A stretch of DNA of 64,000 bases. It comes from Mesobacillus subterraneus (lineage in GTDB: Bacteria > Bacillota > Bacilli > Bacillales > Cytobacillaceae). Position numbers and translations under genes: made by a program. Location: the NCBI RefSeq assembly GCF_003937825.1, contig NZ_RSFW01000014.1:292347-356346 (forward strand), read 5' to 3'. Below the pieces are notes generated by a model. That model ran no database searches. It saw only the letters and a program-made list of their open reading frames with translations, and had not been told where the DNA came from. Shown here piece after piece: positions 1-9,879 of the stretch. The first letter of the stretch is position 1, and each line of letters begins with the position of its first letter.

Positions 1-93
1 CTTCTCAAGAAGGTCATCAAGGTTCTTAAGAGTAATCGGGGTATCTATAGGAAAGTTTATTCGCTCACGGAACTTACGGTTTAAATCATTCAT
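1..93 (-). CDS. Arylamine N-acetyltransferase-like, 5' end only
   Basis: Only the first 31 codons are inside the window; the gene runs off the left edge. The start ATG (91-93) has a good ribosome binding site (AGAGAGGAA, 101-109). The N-terminus MNDLNRKFRERINFP followed by a T-[IL]-x-x-L-D-x-[VL]-L-E-K pattern resembles the beginning of Bacillus arylamine N-acetyltransferases (NAT), which acetylate arylamines with acetyl-CoA. The catalytic Cys-His-Asp lies outside the window, so the call rests on N-terminal resemblance only. It is divergent from the amylopullulanase gene. Confidence 0.45.
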   Translation of the reverse strand, partial: MNDLNRKFRERINFPIDTPITLKNLDDLLEK

Positions 94-399
94 GATTCAA
101 TTCCTCTCTTTTTTTTTCTATATACATAAGAATACAAGAAAGGTATGTGCTGTTCCTAATCTGGAGCGCAAATTTCTTTATAGGTCATTAGAATTATTTT
201 TCATCGTAATTCAGACAACTTTCGACCTGAACCGCATCTAGGTCTGGATCAAATTCTGAAAGTTTTGTGAAAATTAATAGAATTTGATTCTCACCTTCTC
301 GTTTTATGTAGGAATTTGGCACTATTTACATAGATTCGTACCTTCTCCCTTCCATTGCTGGTTATGTCATTGTGTTGTAAAATTAAAAGGAAAGTTTAT

Positions 400-413
400 T
401 GCAAGCGCTTGCA
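400..413. promoter_or_regulatory. LacI-family/cre-like operator upstream of amylopullulanase
   Basis: TGCAAGCGCTTGCA is a perfect 14-bp palindrome 129 bp upstream of the amylopullulanase ATG. It matches the cre consensus (TGWAANCGNTNWCA) except at the two W positions, and it also resembles sites of maltose-type LacI repressors. I cannot tell CcpA from a dedicated MalR-like regulator. Confidence 0.55.
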
Positions 414-446
414 TAATCTGCGCCCTTAAATTTTTTTATCTGATTG

Positions 447-460
447 TGCAAACGGTTTCA
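447..460. promoter_or_regulatory. cre site (CcpA) upstream of amylopullulanase
   Basis: TGCAAACGGTTTCA matches cre at 13 of 14 positions. It lies 82 bp upstream of the amylopullulanase start and 34 bp after a related palindrome. Two LacI-family sites in one leader fit glucose repression plus perhaps induction by starch or maltodextrin. The rest of 94-541 holds no gene I can support. Confidence 0.6.
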
Positions 461-541
461 CTTAGAATTCATTGTAAAAGAAAGGAGGACTTCTTCTACT
501 ATTCTTGCAAGATTAATTTATCTAGGGAGGAAAAGATTCGC

Positions 542-3500
542 ATGAGAAAGAGCACAAAACGCAGCTTTTCTATTTTCATGACAGCGATCATGATCCTGAG
601 CTTATGGCTTCCTTTTATTCCTGCTCAGCAGGCAAATGCGGAAGGAAGTACTGTAACGTCTGAGACAAACGATCGCAAAGTTCGCTTTACCTACATTCGC
701 GAAGACCAGAACTTTGGCGAATGGAACATTTGGACCTGGAATACCGGCGTCCAGGATGGACAGGTAGATTTTACAACTAGGGTAGGCAAAAAAGCGGTAG
801 TGGATATTCCAGTTGGCCAGGATACGGCACAAATGGGATTCGTCCTTCGCAGCACATACAATTGGGATACTGCCCAAAAAGAATTTGGAGACCGTTTTAT
901 CAGAGTAAGCAAAAACGACTCCATCACAAAAGCCTTCATCACGAGTGGTGTTGAACAAATCCGCATCGTTCCTGATGGATCAGCTCCAGTGATTGAGAAT
1001 GGAAACGCTACTTTCTATTATCGTGATCGTGCGCTTTTCGCAAATGATGCAATGAACACCATTGAAAAAGTAGAATTGAAGTTCAATAACGAAACAATCG
1101 AAATGACCTATGAGCCTGAGAATGAGAGATTCATAACTTCTTATGAAAACATTCCAAATGGCACAAATGAATATACGTACCTCGTCACGAAAAATGGCGA
1201 AACAAAAGAAGTAACAGATCCATACAACACCGTTGATGGAAAGTCGACGATTTCTTACTCCAGCGCTGAATTAACTGTTTCGAGTTCTGTTCAGCCAGAG
1301 GAGATTGACTACAACCAAAATGCGGTGCTGAAGGTTGATGTAGATGGCCTGACAGATGGAATTGAAGTCAGGAAGATCACGGCTGACGTTTCCGCACTTG
1401 GCGGATCGAAGGCTCTTGAAGTCGACCCTACGTTAGGCAAAATCACGATTGCGGTCGATGACAATGTAACGGCAGGCACAAAAACGATTCCGTTAACCGT
1501 AACGGATTCATTTGGCAATAAGCACAGTGGCACAGCCAATGTCTCTGTTAAAACAAGACAATCTGTTGGTGAGAATGACTTCGACTGGGATGAGTCAATT
1601 ATCTATTTCATGCTGACAGACCGTTTCTTTGATGGAGATGCCTCCAATAATGATCCTTATAACCTGAACTATGATACAACTGACCGCGGCACGTATCAGG
1701 GCGGTGATTTTAAAGGAATCACCGAAAAGCTGGATTACCTGGACGACCTTGGTGTTAACACCATCTGGATCAGCCCTGTTGTGGAGAACATCAAATACGA
1801 TGTTCGTTTTGATAATAAAGAAGGCCACTCTTATTATGCTTACCACGGCTACTGGGCAAGCAATTTTGAAAGCCTGAACCCTCACTTTGGAACCATGGAA
1901 GACTTCCATCAACTGATTGACGCTGCCCATGAACGCGGCATCAAAATCATGGTGGACGTCGTATTGAACCATACTGGGTACGGTCTGAAAGAAATCAATG
2001 CGATGGAAAATCCGCCAGCAGGTTATCCAACTGATGCGGAACGCAGCAAGTTCAGCAGCCTGCTTCGCCAGGGAAATGTCGGAGGTGACGAAGTAGTTGG
2101 CGAATTAGCCGGACTTCCTGACCTCAAGACAGAAGATCCTGCAGTCCGCAATGCGATCATCAAATGGCAGACTGACTGGATTGAAAAAGCGAAAACTGCA
2201 AAAGGCAACACAATCGATTACTTCCGTGTGGATACAGTGAAGCACGTTGAAGATGCAACATGGATGGCGTTCAAGAATGCGATCACGGATAAAATGCCTG
2301 AACACAAGATGATTGGTGAAACGTGGGGAGCGAATGTCAATAACGACTACGGCTACCTTGAAGCAGGCATGATGGACTCCCTGCTTGATTTTGACTTTAA
2401 AAATATCGCCCATGATTTCGTCAACGGCAACCTGAAGGCAGCAAATGATGCCCTGATTGCCCGCAATGGCAAAATCGACAACACTGCTACTCTTGGCCAG
2501 TTCCTTGGCAGCCATGATGAAGATGGATTCCTGCATAATGCCGGAAATGACAAGGGCAAGCTGAAGGTCGCTGCTTCCCTGCAGGCAACAGCCAAAGGAC
2601 AGCCGGTCATTTATTATGGTGAAGAACTTGGCCAAAGCGGAGCGAATAACTATCCGCAATACGACAACCGTTACGATTTAGCCTGGGATAAGGTTGAAGG
2701 CAATGATGTTCTGGACCACTATAAAAAGATCCTGAATTTCAGGGCTGACCATTCTGAGGTTTTTGCAAAAGGTGATCGCACGACAATCGGTGGTTCCAAT
2801 GGCGACAAGTTCATGATGTTTGCACGCAAGCATGGAAATGACGCTGCCTATGTCGGGTTAAACGTTGCTGACGCAGCAAAGCAAGTGAAGCTGACTGTCA
2901 ACGCTGGGGCGGTTGTTACAGACCATTATTCAGGTCAAACCTACACAGCAACAGAAGCTGGCGAAGTCACTCTGGCCATTCCGTCAAAGGCGGATGGCGG
3001 TACAGTTTTACTGACAGTTGAAAACGGCACAATTACAGCCGCAGCAGCTGGTTCTGGCAACGGCAATGTGGATCCGATTCCGGAAAATCATATCCGTATC
3101 CACTACAAGCGTGCTGACAACAACTACAATAACTATGGTGCATGGCTGTGGAACGATGTTAAGTCCCCTTCTGCCAACTGGCCAACAGGCGCTACAATGT
3201 TTGAAAAGACCGACAGCTATGGCGCTTATATTGATGTTGAGCTTAGAGAAGGCGCGAAAAACATCGGATTCCTCGTTATGGATGTAACGAAAGGCGATGC
3301 TGGCAAAGACGGCGGTGACAAAGGCTTTACCATCACTTCACCAGAAATGAATGAAATTTTCATCAAGCAGGGCGATGACAAGGTGTACACCTATGAACCA
3401 GTCGACCTTCCTGCCAACACAGTCCGCGTCCATTATGTACGTGACAACGCTGACTATGAGAACTGGGGTCTTTGGAACTGGGGCGATGTTGCATCCCCTT

Positions 3501-6079
3501 CTGATGGCTGGCCGACAGGTGCTGCATCCTTCTCGGGTACAGACCGTTACGGAGCGTATGTTGATATCAAGCTAAATGAAAACGCGAAGTCCATGGGAAT
3601 GATCACACTCAATAAGACCAACGGAGATAAAGACGGCGGAGATAAATCGTTCAATCTGCTTGATAAGTACAATCATGTATGGGTCCGTCAGGGCGATGAC
3701 AATGTTTATGTCTCTCCTTATTGGGAGCAGGCAACAGGCCTGACATCTGCGGAAATCATTTCCGAGGATACGATTTTACTGAGCTTTACGATGACAGACG
3801 GGTTAACAGCTGAAGACTTAAAGTCGAAACTGGAAATTAAAGACGCAGACGGTACAACGGTTAACATTGATAGTGTAAAAATTGCAGGAAGCAAAAAAGT
3901 CGAAGTCAAAGCTCAATTTGATTTAGAAAAGCTTCCATTATCCATCACGTATTCAGGCAGAACGGTTTCTGCTTCATCCGGCTGGAGAATGCTCGATGAA
4001 ATGTTTGGTTACGATGGCGATGACCTTGGTGCCACTTATAAAAACGGAGCTGTTACATTGAAGCTTTGGGCGCCAAAAGCGAGCAAAGTAGTCGCAAACT
4101 TCTTCAACAAAGACAATGCAGCAGAGCAAATTGGCAGCATTGAACTGACAAAAGGTGAAAAAGGTGTCTGGTCTGCAGAGATAGCACCTGGCGACCTGGA
4201 CATAGCCGATCTTAAGGGTTATTTTTACCAGTATGAAGTAACGAATGACGGAATCACGAACAAAGTCTTGGACCCTTATGCTAAATCGATGGCAGCCTTC
4301 ACGGTCAACACAGAAGGCAAACCAGGTCCTGACGGTGACACGGTTGGAAAAGCAGCGATCGTGGATCTGAGTAAGACGAATCCTGAAGATTTCGATCACG
4401 CAAAAATCAAAGGCTATGAAAAACGTGAAGACGCAGTAATCTATGAGGTTCACGTACGTGACTTCACGTCAGATCCTTCTATCGAAGGCGATCTGAACGC
4501 AAGATGGGGCTCTTACAAGGCCTTCATCGACAAGCTGGATTACATTAAGTCTCTTGGCGTTACTCACGTTCAATTGCTGCCGGTAATGGCCTGGTATTAC
4601 GGCGACGAAACGAAGATGGGCCAGAGAGAGCTTGATTACTCCGCTGGCGGCAACGAGTACAACTGGGGCTATGACCCGCACAGCTACTTCTCGCCAGACG
4701 GCGCATATTCACTGGATCCATCAAATCCGGAAGAGCGCGTGAAAGAACTGAAGGAAATGATCGATGCGATCCATGATGCTGGAATGGGTGTCGTCCTTGA
4801 CGTCGTTTACACTCACATGGCAAAAGCCAGCCAGCTGAATGACATCGTTCCTAACTATTATGCGTTCCAGGACGCTCAGGGCAACTTCCTTGGCGGCTTC
4901 GGAAACAACCTGGCAACAAGCCACAAAATGGCTGAAAAGCTGATGGTAGATTCAGTGAAATACTGGTTCGAAGAATACAAGATTGATGGCATGCGCTTTG
5001 ATATGATGGGTGATGCTACCTATCCTTCCATCCAGAATGCCTATGATGCAGCAGCTGAAGTGAACCCTGATGCATTGTTCATCGGCGAAGGCTGGAGAAC
5101 ATTCGCTGGCCACATTGCTGAGCCAGAGCTTGCGGGCATGGGCGCAGACCAGGATTGGATGAACAAGACAGACGATGTTGGCGTATTCTCTGATGAGATC
5201 CGCAACGAATTGAAGTCAGGCTTCGGTTCTGAAGGTGAGCCACGCTTCATCACTGGCGGAGCTAGAAGCGTCCAGACGATTTTCAACAACATCAAAGGCC
5301 AGCCGTCCAACACGGCACATGACGACCCGGGCGATATGGTTCAATACATCGAGGCACATGATAATATGACGCTTTATGATGTCATTGCCCAATCAATCAA
5401 AAAAGACCCGGCAATCCCTGAAAATAATCTTGAAATCCACAAGCGCATCCGCGTCGGAAACTCGCTTATTTTAACATCACAGGGAACAGCCTTCCTGCAC
5501 GCAGGACAGGAATACGGCAGAACAAAGCAATGGAAAGCCGATGGAGTACCAGAGCAGAAATACCACGAACTGAAGGATGAGCAAGGAAAATCATTCGGAT
5601 ACTTCATCCACGACTCATATGATTCATCCGATGCCATCAACATGTTCGACTGGGAAAAAGCAACCAACAAAAAGAAATACTCCATCAACACGACAACCAG
5701 TGCCTATACTAAAGGCTTGATTGAACTGAGAAAATCAACGAATGCCTTCCGCTTAGGCGAAAAAGACCTGGTGGACAAGAATGTGAGTTTGCTTAAGCTT
5801 CCTGAAATCAAGGATACCGATTTGGTCATTGCGTACGAAAATGTATCAACTGACAATACAGGCACCTACTATGTATTCGTGAACGCTGATACAAAGTCAC
5901 GTACGTTGACATTAGGCGACCTTGACTTCTCCAAAGCGAAGGTCCTTGTCGACAACGACGAAGCCGGCAAAACACCAGTTTCCAAGCCATCTGGCTTCAA
6001 GCTGGCAAAAGACAAACTGACGCTTGACCCACTGACAACAGTGGTCATCAAGGTCGACAATAAAGGCAAGAAGAAATAA
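542..6079 (+). CDS. Secreted bifunctional amylopullulanase (two GH13 catalytic domains)
   Basis: The ATG at 542 is chosen because it follows AGGGAGGAAAAG and begins a typical signal peptide (basic start, hydrophobic core, cleavage near AQQANA-E, about residue 33); the open frame extends further upstream without a start signal. The 1845-aa product has a CBM41/PUD starch-binding module (about 47-145), Ig-like linkers, and an alpha-amylase GH13 domain with VVLNH, nucleophile D564 (FRVD), acid E593 (GETW) and D659 (GSHDED). Two further CBM41/PUD modules follow (about 850-945 and 957-1050). The C-terminal type I pullulanase has YNWGYDP (1373-1379), D1487 (MRFD), E1516 (GEGW) and D1607 (EAHDN). All catalytic residues of both domains are present, so it should cut alpha-1,4 and alpha-1,6 links at separate sites. 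No sortase or S-layer anchor was seen. The layout matches two-headed alkaline amylopullulanases of Bacillus. Confidence 0.93.
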   Translation: MRKSTKRSFSIFMTAIMILSLWLPFIPAQQANAEGSTVTSETNDRKVRFTYIREDQNFGEWNIWTWNTGVQDGQVDFTTRVGKKAVVDIPVGQDTAQMGFVLRSTYNWDTAQKEFGDRFIRVSKNDSITKAFITSGVEQIRIVPDGSAPVIENGNATFYYRDRALFANDAMNTIEKVELKFNNETIEMTYEPENERFITSYENIPNGTNEYTYLVTKNGETKEVTDPYNTVDGKSTISYSSAELTVSSSVQPEEIDYNQNAVLKVDVDGLTDGIEVRKITADVSALGGSKALEVDPTLGKITIAVDDNVTAGTKTIPLTVTDSFGNKHSGTANVSVKTRQSVGENDFDWDESIIYFMLTDRFFDGDASNNDPYNLNYDTTDRGTYQGGDFKGITEKLDYLDDLGVNTIWISPVVENIKYDVRFDNKEGHSYYAYHGYWASNFESLNPHFGTMEDFHQLIDAAHERGIKIMVDVVLNHTGYGLKEINAMENPPAGYPTDAERSKFSSLLRQGNVGGDEVVGELAGLPDLKTEDPAVRNAIIKWQTDWIEKAKTAKGNTIDYFRVDTVKHVEDATWMAFKNAITDKMPEHKMIGETWGANVNNDYGYLEAGMMDSLLDFDFKNIAHDFVNGNLKAANDALIARNGKIDNTATLGQFLGSHDEDGFLHNAGNDKGKLKVAASLQATAKGQPVIYYGEELGQSGANNYPQYDNRYDLAWDKVEGNDVLDHYKKILNFRADHSEVFAKGDRTTIGGSNGDKFMMFARKHGNDAAYVGLNVADAAKQVKLTVNAGAVVTDHYSGQTYTATEAGEVTLAIPSKADGGTVLLTVENGTITAAAAGSGNGNVDPIPENHIRIHYKRADNNYNNYGAWLWNDVKSPSANWPTGATMFEKTDSYGAYIDVELREGAKNIGFLVMDVTKGDAGKDGGDKGFTITSPEMNEIFIKQGDDKVYTYEPVDLPANTVRVHYVRDNADYENWGLWNWGDVASPSDGWPTGAASFSGTDRYGAYVDIKLNENAKSMGMITLNKTNGDKDGGDKSFNLLDKYNHVWVRQGDDNVYVSPYWEQATGLTSAEIISEDTILLSFTMTDGLTAEDLKSKLEIKDADGTTVNIDSVKIAGSKKVEVKAQFDLEKLPLSITYSGRTVSASSGWRMLDEMFGYDGDDLGATYKNGAVTLKLWAPKASKVVANFFNKDNAAEQIGSIELTKGEKGVWSAEIAPGDLDIADLKGYFYQYEVTNDGITNKVLDPYAKSMAAFTVNTEGKPGPDGDTVGKAAIVDLSKTNPEDFDHAKIKGYEKREDAVIYEVHVRDFTSDPSIEGDLNARWGSYKAFIDKLDYIKSLGVTHVQLLPVMAWYYGDETKMGQRELDYSAGGNEYNWGYDPHSYFSPDGAYSLDPSNPEERVKELKEMIDAIHDAGMGVVLDVVYTHMAKASQLNDIVPNYYAFQDAQGNFLGGFGNNLATSHKMAEKLMVDSVKYWFEEYKIDGMRFDMMGDATYPSIQNAYDAAAEVNPDALFIGEGWRTFAGHIAEPELAGMGADQDWMNKTDDVGVFSDEIRNELKSGFGSEGEPRFITGGARSVQTIFNNIKGQPSNTAHDDPGDMVQYIEAHDNMTLYDVIAQSIKKDPAIPENNLEIHKRIRVGNSLILTSQGTAFLHAGQEYGRTKQWKADGVPEQKYHELKDEQGKSFGYFIHDSYDSSDAINMFDWEKATNKKKYSINTTTSAYTKGLIELRKSTNAFRLGEKDLVDKNVSLLKLPEIKDTDLVIAYENVSTDNTGTYYVFVNADTKSRTLTLGDLDFSKAKVLVDNDEAGKTPVSKPSGFKLAKDKLTLDPLTTVVIKVDNKGKKK

Positions 6080-6087
6080 GAAGTAGG

Positions 6088-6123
6088 CAGGCATCGTCCA
6101 AATGTGGATGATGCCTGTTTTTT
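6088..6123 (+). terminator. Terminator of amylopullulanase gene
   Basis: The stem CAGGCATCGTCC pairs with GGATGATGCCTG across a short loop (one G-U) and is followed by a run of six or more T. It starts nine bases after the stop codon. Confidence 0.85.
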
Positions 6124-6209
6124 GCAAAATAAACCATCCTGCCATATGGGTTTACTAGATGAATTCTCAAGGGTATGATTAACTTATCACGATCTATTAA
6201 GGAGATGCG

Positions 6210-7004
6210 ATGCTAGATTACAGATTATATAAAGGACGCGGTTCCGAATACATTGTCTTGCTGCACGGAATCGGCGGAAACTCCAACATCTTTTACAAGC
6301 AGCTGAAGCCTTTTCTTAAAAAGTATAATATCCTGGCGATCAATTTACCTGGCCATGGAACCTCGCCAGATATTGATTCATATAAAGATCGATTCACCTT
6401 TGACATGGTTGTCAGTGAGATTGTTAAAACGCTGGACCATCTTTCGATTCGGAAGGCGCATTTCGTCGGCATCTCACTCGGAACGATCATCGTCCATCAC
6501 CTGCTTCAAAGAGAACCCGGACGCGTGCGGTCGGCGGTTCTCGGCGGTGCGATTACCAGATTGAACTTTTTTGGAAAATCTCTGATTAAATTAGCATGGC
6601 TCATCAAGGACTTTCTCCCGTTCATATGGCTGTATCGCATATTAGCGTTAATCCTGATGCCGAAAAACAACCATAAAGACTCACGGCGTTTTTTCATCCA
6701 GGAAGCTTATAAGATGAAACGGGCCAATTTCCTCGCCTGGTACCCGCTTGCCGGGGATGTGGAGGCCACTTACAGCCAGGTCCAGGAACAAAGCCAGGAT
6801 GTCCCAAAGCTTTATATCTCCGGGGCCGAGGACCATATGTTTGTCCGGGAGCTCGAGGAAGACCTGACTGGCGATGAAAGTTCAGAATTAGTGATCCTCG
6901 CTCAATGCGGCCACGTCTGCAATATCGAAAAAGCCGATGAATTCAACGAGCTTTCCCTCGATTTTATGGACACATACAAAACGAAAAAAGCGAATATCAG
7001 TTAA
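6210..7004 (+). CDS. Alpha/beta-fold hydrolase
   Basis: A 264-aa protein with the HGIGGNS oxyanion region near the start, nucleophile elbow G-I-S-L-G (S89), acid D208 and H235 (CGHVC), which form a complete Ser-Asp-His triad. A lid segment rich in hydrophobic residues (about 110-155) lies between the core halves, as in esterases, lipases and C-C hydrolases of the MhpC/BioH type. The start is set by AAGGAGATGCG. It is a single-gene unit between two terminators. The substrate cannot be read from the sequence. No signal peptide, so probably cytosolic. Confidence 0.8.
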   Translation: MLDYRLYKGRGSEYIVLLHGIGGNSNIFYKQLKPFLKKYNILAINLPGHGTSPDIDSYKDRFTFDMVVSEIVKTLDHLSIRKAHFVGISLGTIIVHHLLQREPGRVRSAVLGGAITRLNFFGKSLIKLAWLIKDFLPFIWLYRILALILMPKNNHKDSRRFFIQEAYKMKRANFLAWYPLAGDVEATYSQVQEQSQDVPKLYISGAEDHMFVRELEEDLTGDESSELVILAQCGHVCNIEKADEFNELSLDFMDTYKTKKANIS

Positions 7005-7009
7005 ATGGT

Positions 7010-7049
7010 AAAAAGGGGAGTACGCCATGATGGCTTACTCCCCTTTTCA
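7010..7049. terminator. Bidirectional terminator between convergent genes
   Basis: AAAAGGGGAGTA ... TACTCCCCTTTT form a near-perfect stem with A and T runs on either side. It can end the hydrolase mRNA and the facing small gene. Confidence 0.85.
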
Positions 7050-7058
7050 TTCCTGGTT

Positions 7059-7256
7059 TTAATAATAGTAATACGGATATCTTGGCGGCGGGCAGCACGG
7101 ATATGGCGGGTAAAATCCTCCATAGTAAGGGCGCGGATAAAACAAAGCCCCACCTAATAATCCCCCAGCCAATCCACCTAAAAACGGCAATCCAAAACCC
7201 CAGCCAAATCTCTGATCCTGTGAATGATATGAATATGGATGTCTATATGCATGCAT
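7059..7256 (-). CDS. Small Gly/Pro/Tyr-rich protein, possibly spore-associated
   Basis: A 65-aa protein started at the ATG behind GGGAGGTTAGCCGT; the open frame reaches 14 codons further but without a start signal. It begins MHAYRHPYSYHSQDQ, has a Gly-rich hydrophobic middle (FLGGLAGGLLGGALF) and a tail of Pro, Tyr and Cys ending in YPYYYY. Such composition is common in Bacillus spore coat and surface proteins, but I recognise no named family. Function is unknown. Confidence 0.6.
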   Translation of the reverse strand: MHAYRHPYSYHSQDQRFGWGFGLPFLGGLAGGLLGGALFYPRPYYGGFYPPYPCCPPPRYPYYYY

Positions 7257-7369
7257 ACGGCTAACCTCCCTCTTTGTATTCCCTATTTTTATATGCATCT
7301 GTCACGGGTTTGGCTTGGGCGAATGCACATGGGATCAGGAATTCTCGGTGGGAGATGGTACAGGATATT

Positions 7370-7734
7370 GGGGACCTGGTTTGAGATTGTCTCTAGAAAA
7401 TGGGCGCTAATAAGAGCTATTGGTCACCTGGTTTCGGCTTCTCTTCTAAAATTGGGCACCAATCGGGGCTATTGGTGACCTGCATTCGGCATCTCTCTTA
7501 AAATTGGTCACCCATCAACGCTATGGGTGACCTGGTTTTGGTTTCTCTTTTAAAATTGGGCGCCAATCGGGGCTATTGGTGACCTGGTTTCGGTTTCTCT
7601 CGTAAAATTGGGTACTAATCAACGCTATGGGTGACCTGGTTTCGGTTTCTCTCTTAAAATTGGGCACTAATCAACGCTATGGGTGACCTGGTTTCGGCTT
7701 CTTATCACGAAAACGGGCGCCAATGAGGGCTTGC
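7370..7734. repeat. Tandem array, 7 units of exactly 52 bp
   Basis: The GGTGACCTGGTTTCGG block recurs at 7370, 7422, 7474, 7526, 7578, 7630 and 7682, each step exactly 52 bp. Most units contain an inverted repeat such as GGTCACCCAT-CAACGCT-ATGGGTGACC. Two loop variants (CGGGGCT and CAACGCT) occur, and in most units the stem bases change with the loop (CCAAT/ATTGG or AT/AT). The region codes for nothing supported and lies upstream of the terminator of the facing chemoreceptor gene. Confidence 0.9.
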
Positions 7735-7770
7735 CACTTATAAATGGGTACCAACAAACTCTCGCAAAAT

Positions 7771-7882
7771 AGGATATTCCTTAAAATTTGATTATTTTCC
7801 TGAAACTAATAGATATATTCCTTAAATTTAAAATATATTCCTGAAAAACCAAAAGATATTCCTTAATTTCCGAATATATTCC
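7771..7882. repeat. Helically phased short repeats (ATATTCC core, ~20.4 bp period)
   Basis: The core TATTCC (once TTTTCC), usually followed by TTAA or TGAA, ends at 7780, 7800, 7821, 7841, 7862 and 7882. Steps are 20, 21, 20, 21 and 20, with variable AT-rich spacers. It directly follows the 52-bp array and is non-coding. Confidence 0.8.
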
Positions 7883-7943
7883 TAAATAGCCCTTTCCAGG
7901 TGATAAAATTGCCCACTAAAGTCGCTCCCGGATCCTCTCCGTC

Positions 7944-7984
7944 AAAAAAAGAAGCATGAGTGCCATTCTCGGCCCCCATGCTTC
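7944..7984 (-). terminator. Terminator of chemoreceptor gene
   Basis: On the minus strand GAAGCATG ... CATGCTTC form an 8-bp stem with a GC-rich inner part, followed by TTTTTTT. It begins just after the stop codon of the methyl-accepting protein. Confidence 0.8.
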
Positions 7985-7992
7985 GCAAACTA

Positions 7993-9732
7993 TTAAACTC
8001 TGAACTTCGCAACCATCTCTCTCAAATTCTCTGCCATGCTCGCAAGGGATGATGAGGAGGATGCGACTTCTTCCATGGAAGCTAGTTGCTCCTCTGTCGC
8101 GGATGCGATTTCGGCTGTGCTGGCGACGGAGCCGCGGGCGATTCTGGTGACCTCATCGATGGAGGCGTTCACCTGCATGACGCTCGCTGACATTTCCTCT
8201 GAAATCGCGGAAACTTCCTGGATTTCTGCGCTAACGCCCTCGATCGACTTCAAAATATCCTCAAAAGTGCGGCCGGTGTCTTCAACCAGTAAAGCACCAT
8301 CTGAAATCTCAACAGTTCCTTTGTTCATCATTTCAACGACCTGGTGCGTCTCTTTTTGAATCACTTCAATCAAACCGGAAATCTGGCTGGCTGATTGCCT
8401 CGATAGCTCGGCCAGCTTCCTGACCTCATCGGCCACGACAGCAAAGCCTTTGCCATGCTCGCCAGCTCTCGCTGCCTCGATCGCCGCATTCAGCGCCAGC
8501 AAATTCGTCTGGTCAGCAATCCCCGTTATGACCTCAATGATCTTCCCGATTTCGGCCGACTTGCGGTCCAAATCCTTGATCACTGCATTTGTCTCGCTTG
8601 TTGTATGATTAATCGTCTTCATTTTCTCAATGACTTTTTCTAATGACTCATGGCCCAGCTGTGCCTGTTTCGTCGTTTCCGCCGCAGACTCTGCAACATT
8701 CGACGTCGTTTCAGCCACCCTCTGGATACCCGCGGACATCTCACTTACTGCCTTTGCGCTTTCTTCGGTGTTCTTGCTCTGAGTCTCAGCTCCACTCGCG
8801 ACTTCCTGGATCGCTGTGGCCACCTGATTTGTTGCTGAACTCGTCTGGTCGGCACTCGCCATCATTTCCTCAGCAGATGCTGCCACCTGTTCTGACGTGC
8901 TGCTCACCTTGTAAATCAAATCTCTTAGATTGGTCGTCATTTCATTGAACGAATCGGCAAGTTCGCCGATTTCATCTTTGTTCTTCACCTGGACGGCACC
9001 AATTGAAAGATTGCCCTTCGCCACTTCTTTTGCCGCCTGTGACACTAATTGGACAGGCTTTGAAATCATCCGGCTTATATATAGGGCAATGACGATTCCA
9101 GCGACAAACGCAATCGCACTGAGTGCGATGATCACCAAGGCAACGGTGCTCACTTCACTGGACAGGGCCCGGCTTGTTTTTTGCAGACTGTCTTCCTGGA
9201 ATTTCAACGCTTCCTTGGCTGCCTCGTTGAGCGTGAAGATGAGCGGATTCGCTTTTTGTTGCATCAGCAGCGTGACTTTTACAATCTGTTCATCCCTTTT
9301 TAAAATAAAGGCTTCCTGAGCGACTTCATAATATTGCTCCTCGGCCGCAATTAACTCTTGAACAACCTGTTTATCTTCTGCAGTAGTGGCAATTTTCAAA
9401 TATGCCTCCGCACTTTCTGCAAAATCATCTGCTCCAGCTTCAAACTCCAATAGACTTTCCCCGTCCCCAACAGCCAGGAATTTTTGAAGCGCCAGTTGTT
9501 CTCTCATGGTCGCATCCTTCATGGAGACGATCAGATTAAACTTTTTCATGCGGTCATCAATCGAGGACGAATACTGGCTGTTCATTTTGCTAAATTGAAA
9601 GTTAGTAATCACCGCCACTAACGCCAGCAACGCCAATACAGAGAAAAAGCCGGCAAATAGTTTTTTCCGAACCGTAAACTTCGTATTGAGCTTAACCTGC
9701 TTAACCTTGAATCGCTTTTTGATCTTCATCAT
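7993..9732 (-). CDS. Methyl-accepting chemotaxis protein
   Basis: A 579-aa class I chemoreceptor: basic N-terminus, TM1 (about 25-45), an extracellular mostly helical sensor of about 150 residues (four-helix-bundle type), TM2 (about 196-219), HAMP (about 219-272) and a long coiled-coil signalling domain. The conserved hairpin tip [20 protein letters not shown] and the [17 protein letters not shown] segment that follows are intact. A sigma-D promoter lies 48 bp upstream, consistent with flagella/chemotaxis co-regulation. Two adjacent ATGs can serve as start (AAGGAGAGCGG upstream). Ligand is unknown. Confidence 0.95.
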   Translation of the reverse strand: MMKIKKRFKVKQVKLNTKFTVRKKLFAGFFSVLALLALVAVITNFQFSKMNSQYSSSIDDRMKKFNLIVSMKDATMREQLALQKFLAVGDGESLLEFEAGADDFAESAEAYLKIATTAEDKQVVQELIAAEEQYYEVAQEAFILKRDEQIVKVTLLMQQKANPLIFTLNEAAKEALKFQEDSLQKTSRALSSEVSTVALVIIALSAIAFVAGIVIALYISRMISKPVQLVSQAAKEVAKGNLSIGAVQVKNKDEIGELADSFNEMTTNLRDLIYKVSSTSEQVAASAEEMMASADQTSSATNQVATAIQEVASGAETQSKNTEESAKAVSEMSAGIQRVAETTSNVAESAAETTKQAQLGHESLEKVIEKMKTINHTTSETNAVIKDLDRKSAEIGKIIEVITGIADQTNLLALNAAIEAARAGEHGKGFAVVADEVRKLAELSRQSASQISGLIEVIQKETHQVVEMMNKGTVEISDGALLVEDTGRTFEDILKSIEGVSAEIQEVSAISEEMSASVMQVNASIDEVTRIARGSVASTAEIASATEEQLASMEEVASSSSSLASMAENLREMVAKFRV

Positions 9733-9779
9733 CCGCTCTCCTTAGCAGCGCAAATCGCACCGTATTCTATCTACTATGT

Positions 9780-9806
9780 ATTTCGGCTTCCACCCCGTTT
9801 TTTTTA
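9780..9806 (-). promoter_or_regulatory. Sigma-D promoter of the chemoreceptor gene
   Basis: Minus strand: TAAA, exactly 15 bp, then GCCGAAAT. The sigma-D consensus is TAAA-N15-GCCGATAT, so there is one mismatch. The -10 lies 48 bp upstream of the start codon. Confidence 0.8.
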
Positions 9807-9879
9807 GGGCTTTTGACATCCTTTTTAGAATCATGCGAAAATTAATTAACTAGAATGATAGAAACGAGGTAAAGGTTAA

